Below are positions 13,805 through 20,219 of a stretch of 20,219 nt of DNA, in pieces; position 1 is the stretch's first letter, and each line of letters begins with the position of its first letter. Both the position numbers and the translations under genes were made by a program. This DNA is from an uncultured Collinsella sp. (lineage in GTDB: Bacteria > Actinomycetota > Coriobacteriia > Coriobacteriales > Coriobacteriaceae). Where the stretch lies: the NCBI GenBank assembly GCA_902494935.1, contig CABUVH010000016.1, forward strand, positions 1 through 20,219. Direction: 5' to 3'. A model generated the notes under the pieces. The model searched no databases, was not told the origin of the DNA, and saw only the letters and a list, made by a program, of their open reading frames with translations.

Positions 13805-13820
13805 AAACACCTCAGTGTTT
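13805..13820. promoter_or_regulatory. Small palindrome upstream of the transaldolase gene
   Basis: AAACAC (13805-13810) and GTGTTT (13815-13820) form a perfect 6-bp inverted repeat with the spacer CTCA in the 190-base gap between the HAD gene and the transaldolase start. It lies about 105 bases upstream of the transaldolase ATG and might be an operator or a weak terminator for the HAD gene. No clear -35/-10 pair was identified in this gap. Confidence 0.3.
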
Positions 13821-13892
13821 GGATTGATAAATCGATTGAGCATGCAAAAGCAAAGAGTCGCAGTTTGAGCAAACGTCAGAACGCGGGATTCA

Positions 13893-14720
13893 TTAGATGA
13901 GGCCGAAATGCTGCATCGCTGTGACGGTGCCGTCGTGTGCGACATCGTCGGTCACGTAGTCGGCGACCGCCTTGACCTCGGGCATGGCGTTGCCCATGGC
14001 GACAGCCGTCTCGACCGCAGCGAGCATGCCCAGGTCGTTACCCGAATCGCCGAAGCCAAAGGTGCGCGCGTTGCCGGTGCGACCCAGGTATTCCAGCGCT
14101 CGCGCCACGCCCACGCCCTTGTCGATGCCCTTGGGGCTCAGCTCGCGATTCTGACCACCGGTGTTGCACAGCTCAAACTCGCGATCGATAAAGCCATCAT
14201 CGTTGGCTACGCGAGCCAGGTCGCTCGCGACGATGCCTACCTTGCCCACGCGCAGACGGCCGTCGACGCGCATTTCCTCGGTGCTGTGCACCACAGAAGT
14301 GCCGATCAGAGACGACTGCTCAACGCCCGCGGGTTCCAGGGCAAAAGTAGCCACGTTGGTCTCGAAAAAGGCTTCAATCCCTGCCGCGACCATACGGCGA
14401 GCGAGCTCCGCAACAATGTCTTCGTCAAAGCAGTCCTCATGCACCACGCGGCCCTCGACCTCGAGCGTGGCGCCTGCCATGGCAACGACGCCCGCGGGGT
14501 CGAGCGCACGCAAGCTGTCCGCGATGAGCCACAGGGGACGACCCGTGCAGATAAATGCCTGGTGTCCCGCGTCGCGCAGACGATGAAACGCCTCGACGAC
14601 CGTCTGCGAGGGGTGAACCGCCGAAAAGTCCTTGTCGGTCATGTTGTCGGGATCGAACGACGTCAGCGTGCCGTCCACGTCAAAAAAGAGCACGGCGGAA
14701 TCGGGGCACGCATCAATCAT
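13893..14720 (-). CDS. HAD-superfamily hydrolase, Cof-type sugar-phosphatase family
   Basis: A 275-residue protein with all four HAD motifs. Motif I is FFDVDGTLT (nucleophile Asp14 and Asp16), motif II is ICTGRP (Thr near 59), motif III is the Lys in SPKGIDKGVG, and motif IV is GFGDSGNDLGML (acidic GDxxND). A C2-type cap lies between motifs II and III, as in Cof/YbjI-type phosphatases that act on sugar phosphates, FMN or other small phosphoesters. AAAGGAA lies about six bases before ATG 14720. It is divergent from the rRNA methyltransferase gene, with 75 bases between the starts. It shares the strand with the transaldolase, but a 193-base gap argues for separate transcripts. The substrate is unknown. 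Confidence 0.9.
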   Translation of the reverse strand: MIDACPDSAVLFFDVDGTLTSFDPDNMTDKDFSAVHPSQTVVEAFHRLRDAGHQAFICTGRPLWLIADSLRALDPAGVVAMAGATLEVEGRVVHEDCFDEDIVAELARRMVAAGIEAFFETNVATFALEPAGVEQSSLIGTSVVHSTEEMRVDGRLRVGKVGIVASDLARVANDDGFIDREFELCNTGGQNRELSPKGIDKGVGVARALEYLGRTGNARTFGFGDSGNDLGMLAAVETAVAMGNAMPEVKAVADYVTDDVAHDGTVTAMQHFGLI

Positions 14721-14762
14721 ATGGGTTCCTTTCGGGGGCGAGAGTAAACGAAGTATCCATCA

Positions 14763-14768
14763 TATAAT
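14763..14768 (+). promoter_or_regulatory. Perfect -10 box for the rRNA methyltransferase gene
   Basis: TATAAT at 14763-14768 is the exact -10 consensus, 27 bases before the ATG at 14796, giving a leader of about 20 bases. No matching -35 box is visible 16-18 bases upstream. The overlapping bases on the minus strand read TATGAT and could serve the divergent HAD gene. Confidence 0.45.
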
Positions 14769-14795
14769 GGAGCGACGCAACCAGAGAGGTCACCC

Positions 14796-17363
14796 ATGGA
14801 ATTTTACGCAAGCTGCCCCGAGGGCTTTGAGTCCGCACTCGCCGATGAGCTTAAACGCCTCGGGCTTTCGCATGTTCGCCGGCTGAAGGGCCGCGCTACA
14901 TTTGAGGGCGAGCTCGAAGAAGGCTACCGCGCCTGTCTGTGGTCGCGCCTAGCGAGCCGCGTGTTTGCGGTGCTCGGGCGCTTTGAGGCGCAGGATGCCG
15001 ACGAGCTGTACGATAGCGTTTACGACATCACCTGGGAGACCATCATCCGCCCCGGCGCCACCATCGCCATCACCGCCCGCGGCGTGACCGAGCAGCTGCG
15101 CAACACGCGCTTCTCGTCCCTGCGCGCCAAGGACGCGCTGTGCGACCGTCTGGCCGAGACCACGGGCCGTCGCGCCGATGTCGACGTTGCCGATCCCGAC
15201 GTTCACCTGTTGCTTTCGCTGCGCCAGCGCCGCGCGAGCATCAGCCTGGATCTTTCGGGCGACCCGCTGTTCAAGCGCCTGCCGCCCGCGGCGACCCGTG
15301 CCGGCGAGGGCGCGCACGTGCTGCGCCCCGACTATGCCGCCCTGGTGCTGGCGCAGGTCGGCTGGACTGCACTGTGCGAGCGCGAGCTGACGGCCGATGA
15401 TTACGAGAACGAAGCCCTGCCCACGCTGGTCGACGCCTCGTGCGCCGGCGGCGGCCTGCTGCTGGAGGCCGTGAACATTCTGACTGACCGCGCCCCGGGC
15501 GCCGCACGCGAGCGCTGGGGCTTTGAGGGCTGGCAGCTGCACGACGCCGCTCTGTGGGAGCAGCTGCTTGCCGAGGCGCGCGAGCGCGAGGCGGCAGCAC
15601 GCGAGCGCCAGGCACGCATCGTGGCCGTGGATGTTGACCCCGCCGCCCGCAAGACCGCTGAGCGCATGGTCAAGTGCGCCGGCTACAAGCGCTTTGTCGA
15701 TTTTTGCGCCGCCAAGTCCGCCACCGTGCTGGACCATGCGGGCGCCGTCGCCGGTGCCGCCGTGGTCGCAGATACGACCGAGACACCGCTTTCGCTCATG
15801 CATGACACCATGACGCTCATCGGTGAACTGCGCCGCGCGCCCGAGCTTGACGCGGCGCCGGTCGCCGCGCTCACCCGCGACGGATTGCTGGCCCGCGCGC
15901 TCCACGCCGAGCCCGAGCACTCGATTGCCGTCATGCCCAATAACGAGGAGGCGACCGTCGAAGTCTGGCCCTCGCTCGACCATGCCGCCGCAGCGTTTGA
16001 GGCTGCGGCCAGTGCGGATACCGAGGCCGAAATTGCGGGTGCCAACGAAGTCAACGACAACGCCGCCGGCACCCCCATGCCCGAGCCTGCCGCCACGCTC
16101 GACCTGGGCGACGGCAAGCCGCTGCCCGTGCTCATCCCGGAGTCCGAGCAGTTCGCCAACCGCCTGCGCAAGAATGCCCGTCTGCGCCGCAAGTGGGCCA
16201 AGCGCGAGGGCGTGAGCTGCTACCGCGTCTACGATGCCGACCTGCCCGATTACTCCGCCGCCATCGATCTGTACGAGGGCTGCCCGCAGACGCCGGGCCG
16301 CTGGCTCGTCATCGCCGAATACGCCGCGCCCAAGACCATCGACCCCGCGCTTGCCCAGGCCCGCATGCTCGACATCTTGGCCATCGCACCGCGCATCCTT
16401 GATGTTCCGGCCGAGCATGTGCACGCCAAGGCCCGCATGCGTTCGCGCGGCGGCTCGCAGTACGGCAAGCAGGGCGCCGGCAAGGGCGCATCGGGCGAGC
16501 GCGCCAATATCGCACGCCGTCGTCTGCCGCTCATCGAAGAGGGCGGCCTCACCTTTGCCGTCAACTTTGACGACTATCTGGATGTGGGCATCTTCCTGGA
16601 TCACCGCGTCACCCGCAACCTAGTGCGCGAGCACGCCAAGCAGGCGCGCCGCTTCCTCAACCTGTTTGCCTACACCGGCACCGCTACCTGCTATGCGGCA
16701 GACGGCGGCGTCGAGGAAACCGTGACGGTCGACCTTTCCAACACCTACCTGGACTGGGCCGAGCGCAATATGCGCCAGAACGGCTTTGTGGGTCCGCAGC
16801 ATCACTTTGTGCGCGACGACGTGCTCGCCTGGATTCGCGACCAGCGCCAGACGCGCAACCGCTGGGACCTGATCTTTGTCGACCCGCCCACGTTCTCGAA
16901 CTCGTCCAAGATGGGCCGTCGCACCTGGGATGTCCAGCGCGACCATGTTGAGCTTTTGGCCGGCGTATCGCGCCTGCTCGCACAGGGTGGACATGCCATC
17001 TTTAGCTGCAACCTGCGTGGCTTCCGTCCCGAGACGCGCAAGCTCGCGCGCGCGGGCGTGGTGCTGGAGGACATTACGGCGCAGACCATCCCCGAGGATT
17101 TCGCGCGCAACCAGAAGGTGCACCACTGCTATATCGTGCGCCGCCTGCCCATCGAGGACGCCATGGCCGAGGTCGGCTTTAGCGCCGAGGAGATTGCCGA
17201 GCGAACCGAGGAGCTGCGCAGCCCCGAAGCCCGCAAGCCTCGCGCAACGGCGCCCGCGCACGCGCAGGCCGGCAACGGCAAGTCGAACTTTGCCGGCAAA
17301 CCCTCTCCTGCCGGCAAGCCCAAAAAGAAGAAGTTCTACGCCAGCAAGCCCAAGGGCAAATAA
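14796..17363 (+). CDS. rlmL: RlmKL-type fused 23S rRNA guanine methyltransferase with degenerate N-terminal half
   Basis: At 855 residues this matches the RlmKL fusion, with a basic lysine-rich tail. The N-terminus is the THUMP region (about 1-155: MEFYASCPEGFESALADELK, RNTRFSSLRAKDALCDRL). The first methyltransferase domain should carry a DPxCGSGT SAM loop and an NPPY motif. Instead it has DASCAGGG (213-220) and, where NPPYGERL is expected, VADTTETP (324-331). The C-terminal RlmK half is intact: NLFAYTGTATCYAA near 620 and the catalytic FVDPPTFSNS with Asp696-Pro697-Pro698. The RlmK half makes m7G2069 in E. coli; m2G2445 activity of the first half is doubtful here. AGAGAGG (14783-14789) precedes the ATG. 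It is a single gene with a hairpin after it. Confidence 0.88.
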   Translation: MEFYASCPEGFESALADELKRLGLSHVRRLKGRATFEGELEEGYRACLWSRLASRVFAVLGRFEAQDADELYDSVYDITWETIIRPGATIAITARGVTEQLRNTRFSSLRAKDALCDRLAETTGRRADVDVADPDVHLLLSLRQRRASISLDLSGDPLFKRLPPAATRAGEGAHVLRPDYAALVLAQVGWTALCERELTADDYENEALPTLVDASCAGGGLLLEAVNILTDRAPGAARERWGFEGWQLHDAALWEQLLAEAREREAAARERQARIVAVDVDPAARKTAERMVKCAGYKRFVDFCAAKSATVLDHAGAVAGAAVVADTTETPLSLMHDTMTLIGELRRAPELDAAPVAALTRDGLLARALHAEPEHSIAVMPNNEEATVEVWPSLDHAAAAFEAAASADTEAEIAGANEVNDNAAGTPMPEPAATLDLGDGKPLPVLIPESEQFANRLRKNARLRRKWAKREGVSCYRVYDADLPDYSAAIDLYEGCPQTPGRWLVIAEYAAPKTIDPALAQARMLDILAIAPRILDVPAEHVHAKARMRSRGGSQYGKQGAGKGASGERANIARRRLPLIEEGGLTFAVNFDDYLDVGIFLDHRVTRNLVREHAKQARRFLNLFAYTGTATCYAADGGVEETVTVDLSNTYLDWAERNMRQNGFVGPQHHFVRDDVLAWIRDQRQTRNRWDLIFVDPPTFSNSSKMGRRTWDVQRDHVELLAGVSRLLAQGGHAIFSCNLRGFRPETRKLARAGVVLEDITAQTIPEDFARNQKVHHCYIVRRLPIEDAMAEVGFSAEEIAERTEELRSPEARKPRATAPAHAQAGNGKSNFAGKPSPAGKPKKKKFYASKPKGK

Positions 17364-17367
17364 ACAA

Positions 17368-17433
17368 AGTTGCGGTGGAATAGTTCCTAAAAAGCCTGGT
17401 AAAGGCCCAAACAGGAACTATTTCACCGCAACT
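17368..17433. terminator. 21-bp inverted repeat between convergent rlmL and kdpE
   Basis: Arm 17368-17388 (AGTTGCGGTGGAATAGTTCC plus T) is the reverse complement of 17413-17433 with one mismatch. The 24-base loop has a smaller GCCT/AGGC pairing. It sits five bases after the rlmL stop and 24 bases before the kdpE stop, so it can act on both transcripts. No T-run follows on either strand. It may be a repeat-type transcript end and not a classical terminator. Confidence 0.6.
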
Positions 17434-17457
17434 CATATTGGGATGGTGGTTGGCGAT

Positions 17458-18171
17458 CTAGCCTTGGGTGACCAATCGGTAACCGATGCCCACGTGCGTT
17501 TGGATATAGCGTGGGTGCGCGGGGTCGGATTCGATCTTCTTGCGCAGCGTGCCCATAAAGACACGCAGGCTCGCCAGGTCGCTCTTGGTTGCCGTGCCCC
17601 AAATCTCGTGCAAGATAAACTGGTGCGTGAGCACCTTGTCGGCATTATGGGCCAACAGGCATAGCAGTTTGTACTCGATCGGCGTCAGATGCAGCTCCTC
17701 GCCATCCATCGTGGCAATGCCGGCATCAAAATCGATATGCAGCTCACCGGTATCGAACGAGCCCTCGGAGGCAACGCCGCCCGTTTGCGCATACGAAAGG
17801 CGCCTGAGTGTCGTACGAATGCGCGCGAGCAACTCCTCGACCGAAAACGGCTTGGTCAGGTAGTCGTCGGCACCGGCATCGAGCGCGCGAATCTTGTCCG
17901 CATCCTCGCTGCGCGCCGAGACCACGATGATCGGCATGCCCGACCACGCGCGCACCGACTCCACCACCTTGACGCCGTCCATATCGGGTAGGCCCAAATC
18001 GAGCAGCACAATACTCGGTGCCTGCGATGAGGCAGCGGCGATGGCGGCATGGGCGGTTTCCACAGCCATATGGCGCAAGCCGTGCGCCTCGAGCGCGGCA
18101 ACGATTAAGTTGCGAACGGCGGGGTCGTCCTCAACGACCAAGATGAGCGGTTTTACGGCAGAGTTCGGCAC
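17458..18171 (-). CDS. kdpE: KdpE-like response regulator (OmpR/PhoB family)
   Basis: The receiver domain (about residues 8-120) has the acidic pair in VVEDD (Asp15, Asp16), phospho-acceptor Asp58 in LLDLGLPDMDG, and the conserved Lys in YLTKPFSVEELLARI. The C-terminal winged helix has LTPIEYKLLCLLAHNADKVL and ends with YIQTHVGIGYRLV, the usual KdpE/OmpR pattern. Total length is 237 residues from GTG 18171. The frame is open further upstream to 18252, but that would overlap the kdpD end. The GTG has AAGGAG seven bases ahead (inside the last kdpD codons) and begins four bases after the kdpD stop, so the two are translationally coupled. It probably controls potassium-uptake genes, but these are not in the window. 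Confidence 0.9.
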   Translation of the reverse strand: MPNSAVKPLILVVEDDPAVRNLIVAALEAHGLRHMAVETAHAAIAAASSQAPSIVLLDLGLPDMDGVKVVESVRAWSGMPIIVVSARSEDADKIRALDAGADDYLTKPFSVEELLARIRTTLRRLSYAQTGGVASEGSFDTGELHIDFDAGIATMDGEELHLTPIEYKLLCLLAHNADKVLTHQFILHEIWGTATKSDLASLRVFMGTLRKKIESDPAHPRYIQTHVGIGYRLVTQG

Positions 18172-18175
18172 AGCG

Positions 18176-19801
18176 CTACTCCTTATCAAACGAAACATCG
18201 GCGACGGGAAGCTCAATCGTAAAGACCGAGCCGTGCGGGTCCGCCGCGGCAACCTCTATGCTACCGCCATGCGCTAACGCAATGGAGCGGCAGAGCGAAA
18301 GACCCAGGCCCACGCTGCGATGGCTGTCGGCAAGACCGTGGTTGGCGGTGTAGAACGACTCAAAGATTCGCTCGCGGTCCTCGGGCGCAATGCCCGGGCC
18401 GTCATCGGCCACCGAGCACGCCACGCGTCCATCGTCGACGCCAATCGAAATCACGATATGCGAGCCTGCGGGCGTATAGGTGATGGCGTTGTTCACCAGA
18501 TTGACCACCAGCTGCACCATCAGGCGCGCATCGACGTTGACGAGCGCCGGCTCGTCGCACGGCACCACCTTAAGATCGTGCTCACGCACGGCCGGACTTA
18601 CGTGGCGCAGCGCCTCCTCGACGATATCGTCCATGAGCTCGAGCGTAGTCGACAGATGCATGCCGCCGCCCTCGAGCTTGGTGATGGCGAGCAGGTTCTC
18701 GACAGTGGCGTTGAGCCACAGCGCATCCGAGCGAATGGATAAAAGCAGGCCGCGGCGCGTCTGGGCATCGAGCACCGCGGTGCCGGTTGAACCCTGGTCG
18801 AGCAGGACATCGGCATTGCCCGAAATACTGGTGAGCGGCGTGCGCAGATCGTGCGAGATGGAACGTAGCAGGTTGGCGCGCAGCTGCTCGTTTTTGGCGA
18901 GCACCGCCGCCTCCTCGCGGGCCTCCATGGCGCGGGCGCGATCGAGCGCCAGCTCGCCTTCGCTCACGATGGCATCGGCAAGTGTTCGCTCCTCGTGCGT
19001 CAGCACGTCGGGCTCGGCAACGATAGCCAGCACGCCCACCACCGAGGCGGGGTCGCCCGAGCGCACGAAGCCGTCGCCCGTGCGAACCGTCAGGTAGATG
19101 CCATAAAACGCCGAGCCGCCAAACGTGGCGTCGAGCGGCGTTCCCACATAGGCGGACGCCGAGAGCCGCGGCGGCATCTGCGGCGCCAGCTCGTGCACCG
19201 GCGCGGCATCGCCCACGGCTGTGTACGTCGCACGCGGCAGCAGGTCATCACCCTCGTCGTCGGCGCTGTACCACACGACCGAACAGCCCGAAAGACGCGC
19301 CAGCTGCGTTGCCATGGCGTGAACGATCTGATGCTGATCGGCGCAGCGCTGCAACATGCGGTTGGTCTCGAGCACCATATGCGTGCGGCGGTCGCTGGCG
19401 GCAGCCTGTGCCAAGGCGCGGCGCAGGGCCAACGCAATCGAGCTCGACACAAGCGAGACCACGAACATGATGAAGAACATGCCGGGATAGCCGCGGTCGA
19501 TAAGCGACAGCGAGTAGCGCGGATCGACAAACAAGAAGTTGTAGAGCGCCACGGCGGCAGCCGAGCTCAGCAAGCAATACAGGCGACTCCAGGTAAAAAA
19601 TGCGCACAGCTGAACGGCGAACACATAGACGATCATGATGCTCGGCGCGAGACCCGGATGGTCGAGCAGCGCGCCCACAATCGTCGCCGCGACCAGCAGC
19701 CCCACCGATACGCAGGCGTCATACAGAGGAGTGCGGCGCGTCAGCGTTGTGCGCCGCCACCAAAAGCTATCGGCAATATCGCAGTCCGTACGGACGTCCA
19801 T
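18176..19801 (-). CDS. kdpD: Short KdpD-type sensor histidine kinase lacking the N-terminal KdpD domain
   Basis: A 541-residue membrane kinase. Four closely spaced membrane helices (about 29-48, 51-70, 74-93, 105-126; DUF4118 type) are followed by a GAF-like region (about 150-285). The dimerisation/phospho-acceptor domain has His317 in RSISHDLRTPLTS. The ATPase domain has LVVNLVNNAITYTP (N-box), VADDGPGI and GLGLSLCRSIA. E. coli KdpD is near 890 residues and begins with a soluble KdpD/Usp portion of about 400 residues with an ATP-binding site; that part is absent. The start ATG follows GAGAGAGGGG and no longer frame exists. It lies directly upstream of kdpE. Potassium sensing is inferred from DUF4118 and the partner, so another stimulus remains possible. 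Confidence 0.85.
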   Translation of the reverse strand: MDVRTDCDIADSFWWRRTTLTRRTPLYDACVSVGLLVAATIVGALLDHPGLAPSIMIVYVFAVQLCAFFTWSRLYCLLSSAAAVALYNFLFVDPRYSLSLIDRGYPGMFFIMFVVSLVSSSIALALRRALAQAAASDRRTHMVLETNRMLQRCADQHQIVHAMATQLARLSGCSVVWYSADDEGDDLLPRATYTAVGDAAPVHELAPQMPPRLSASAYVGTPLDATFGGSAFYGIYLTVRTGDGFVRSGDPASVVGVLAIVAEPDVLTHEERTLADAIVSEGELALDRARAMEAREEAAVLAKNEQLRANLLRSISHDLRTPLTSISGNADVLLDQGSTGTAVLDAQTRRGLLLSIRSDALWLNATVENLLAITKLEGGGMHLSTTLELMDDIVEEALRHVSPAVREHDLKVVPCDEPALVNVDARLMVQLVVNLVNNAITYTPAGSHIVISIGVDDGRVACSVADDGPGIAPEDRERIFESFYTANHGLADSHRSVGLGLSLCRSIALAHGGSIEVAAADPHGSVFTIELPVADVSFDKE

Positions 19802-19815
19802 CAGCGCCCCGCCCC

Positions 19816-19880
19816 TCTCTCAAAAACAAAAACCACCACAAAGGGGACACCTTTGTGGTGGTTTCCCCTTGTGGTGGTTC
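19816..19880 (-). terminator. Terminator-like hairpin with a competing third arm, upstream of kdpD
   Basis: AAACCACCACAAAGG (19830-19844) and CCTTTGTGGTGGTTT (19850-19864) form a perfect 15-bp stem with the loop GGACA. Read on the minus strand, the stem is followed by TTGTTTTTG, a U-rich tail, so it fits an intrinsic terminator between the 64-residue gene and kdpD. A second copy of the right arm, CCCCTTGTGGTGGTT (19866-19880), can pair with AACCACCACAAAGGGG (19831-19846) with one bulge. Only one of the two stems can form at a time, as in attenuators. The regulatory role is inference. Confidence 0.65.
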
Positions 19881-19910
19881 CAAGTGTAAAGCCTTTGCAA
19901 CCTGCGGTCG

Positions 19911-20105
19911 TTAGACAAACAGCACGTGCGCGAGCAGTGCGCACACGCACGCCGCGACAAGCACCGTCACCACGATCGAAATCACGCGGTCGGCCATGTC
20001 CATGTTGGCCCGATTCGTAAAGAACCGATCTTCGGCAGCATCGGCGCGTACCTCACGCACCAGCTCGGTCGCAAGATCGCAACCGTCAAGCACCTTTGCA
20101 TCCAT
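19911..20105 (-). CDS. Small single-helix membrane protein, unknown function
   Basis: A 64-residue protein. The first 40 residues are polar and acidic (MDAKVLDGCDLATELVREVR onward), and the last 24 are one membrane helix (VISIVVTVLVAACVCALLAH then VLFV). The frame extends upstream to 20135, but ATG 20105 has a strong GGGAGG five bases ahead, so it is chosen. It lies on the kdpD strand, 109 bases upstream and separated by a terminator-like hairpin. I do not recognise the family. It is longer than KdpF (about 29 residues) and shows no clear KdpF similarity. A small regulatory or accessory subunit of a membrane system is possible. Confidence 0.65.
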   Translation of the reverse strand: MDAKVLDGCDLATELVREVRADAAEDRFFTNRANMDMADRVISIVVTVLVAACVCALLAHVLFV

Positions 20106-20174
20106 GGTTTCCTCCCAGGACTCAATCCCCGTCAATACAAGCCCGCCCGTTCGCAGACAAACCTCGAGCGTCGA

Positions 20175-20219
20175 CTACGGGCGCTCGTTGGGGGCCAGGC
20201 GCTGCATCTTGTTCACGGC
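20175..20219 (-). CDS. C-terminal end of an unidentified protein (partial, runs off the right edge)
   Basis: A minus-strand frame enters from the right edge, reads AVNKMQRLAPNERP and stops at TAG (20177-20175). It ends 69 bases upstream of the 64-residue gene on the same strand, so they may be co-transcribed. Fourteen residues are too few to name it, and no KdpA, KdpB or KdpC end was recognised. Being coding at all is likely but not certain. Confidence 0.4.
   Translation of the reverse strand, partial: AVNKMQRLAPNERP

Noticed and set aside
14949..16604. 551-residue minus-strand frame opposite rlmL
   Set aside because: It is a shadow of the methyltransferase gene with a repetitive Gly/Ala/Arg translation and no ribosome site of note.
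19911..20105. Identification of the small membrane protein as KdpF
   Set aside because: It is twice the usual length with its helix at the C-terminus, and no kdpA follows it in the transcription direction.
1..20219. CRISPR array, tRNA or rRNA genes, defence operon
   Set aside because: No regularly spaced direct repeats, cloverleaf structures or rRNA sequence were seen, and no nuclease, reverse transcriptase or toxin-antitoxin pair is encoded.

Overview
The window is high-GC bacterial DNA with short intergenic gaps. Gene content and protein sequences most resemble an anaerobic gut actinobacterium of the class Coriobacteriia, probably Collinsella or a close relative. This placement is inferred from remembered protein and codon style, not from a search. 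No rRNA, tRNA or CRISPR array was seen.

Layout: (1) 1-117 is the 3' end of an IS110-family element, cut by the window edge. (2) 118-4680 is a MarR regulator followed by two overlapping ABC exporter half-transporters. It has a clear sigma70-type promoter, a likely MarR operator, a very long hairpin and a terminator. (3) 4712-9245 is a divergent locus. A LysR regulator (minus) faces a plus-strand run of SDR oxidoreductase, OFA-like MFS carrier and Gfo/Idh/MocA oxidoreductase, closed by a strong terminator; it looks like uptake and oxidation of an unidentified small carbohydrate or organic acid. (4) 9386-11600 is the RNA-binding protein Tex with its terminator. (5) 11628-13012 is an irregular zone. 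It holds a zinc-ribbon/DUF6273 membrane protein gene broken at a run of seven C, a 212-bp nested inverted-repeat element, and a duplicated copy of the 3' tip of the transaldolase gene. (6) 12995-14720 (minus) carries a fructose-6-phosphate-aldolase-like transaldolase and a Cof-type HAD phosphatase. (7) 14796-17363 is an RlmKL-type fused rRNA methyltransferase whose N-terminal methyltransferase half looks catalytically degenerate. (8) 17458-20219 (minus) holds KdpE and a shortened KdpD that lacks the N-terminal KdpD domain. Upstream lie a terminator-like structure with two competing arms, a 64-residue membrane protein and the end of an unidentified gene.

How the genes work together: the MarR protein probably represses the exporter pair it is translationally coupled to. 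LysR probably activates the divergent transporter and dehydrogenase genes. KdpD and KdpE form a two-component system of the potassium-response type, though no kdpFABC gene is recognisable here. The most unusual feature of the window is its density of long intergenic inverted repeats (4505-4608, 12625-12836, 12893-12964, 17368-17433, 19830-19880). Several do not look like simple terminators and may belong to dispersed repeat families. I did not find a convincing complete new defence or mobile system. The best leads are the broken or phase-variable DUF6273 gene, the degenerate RlmL half, the short KdpD with its possible attenuator, and the repeat cluster.
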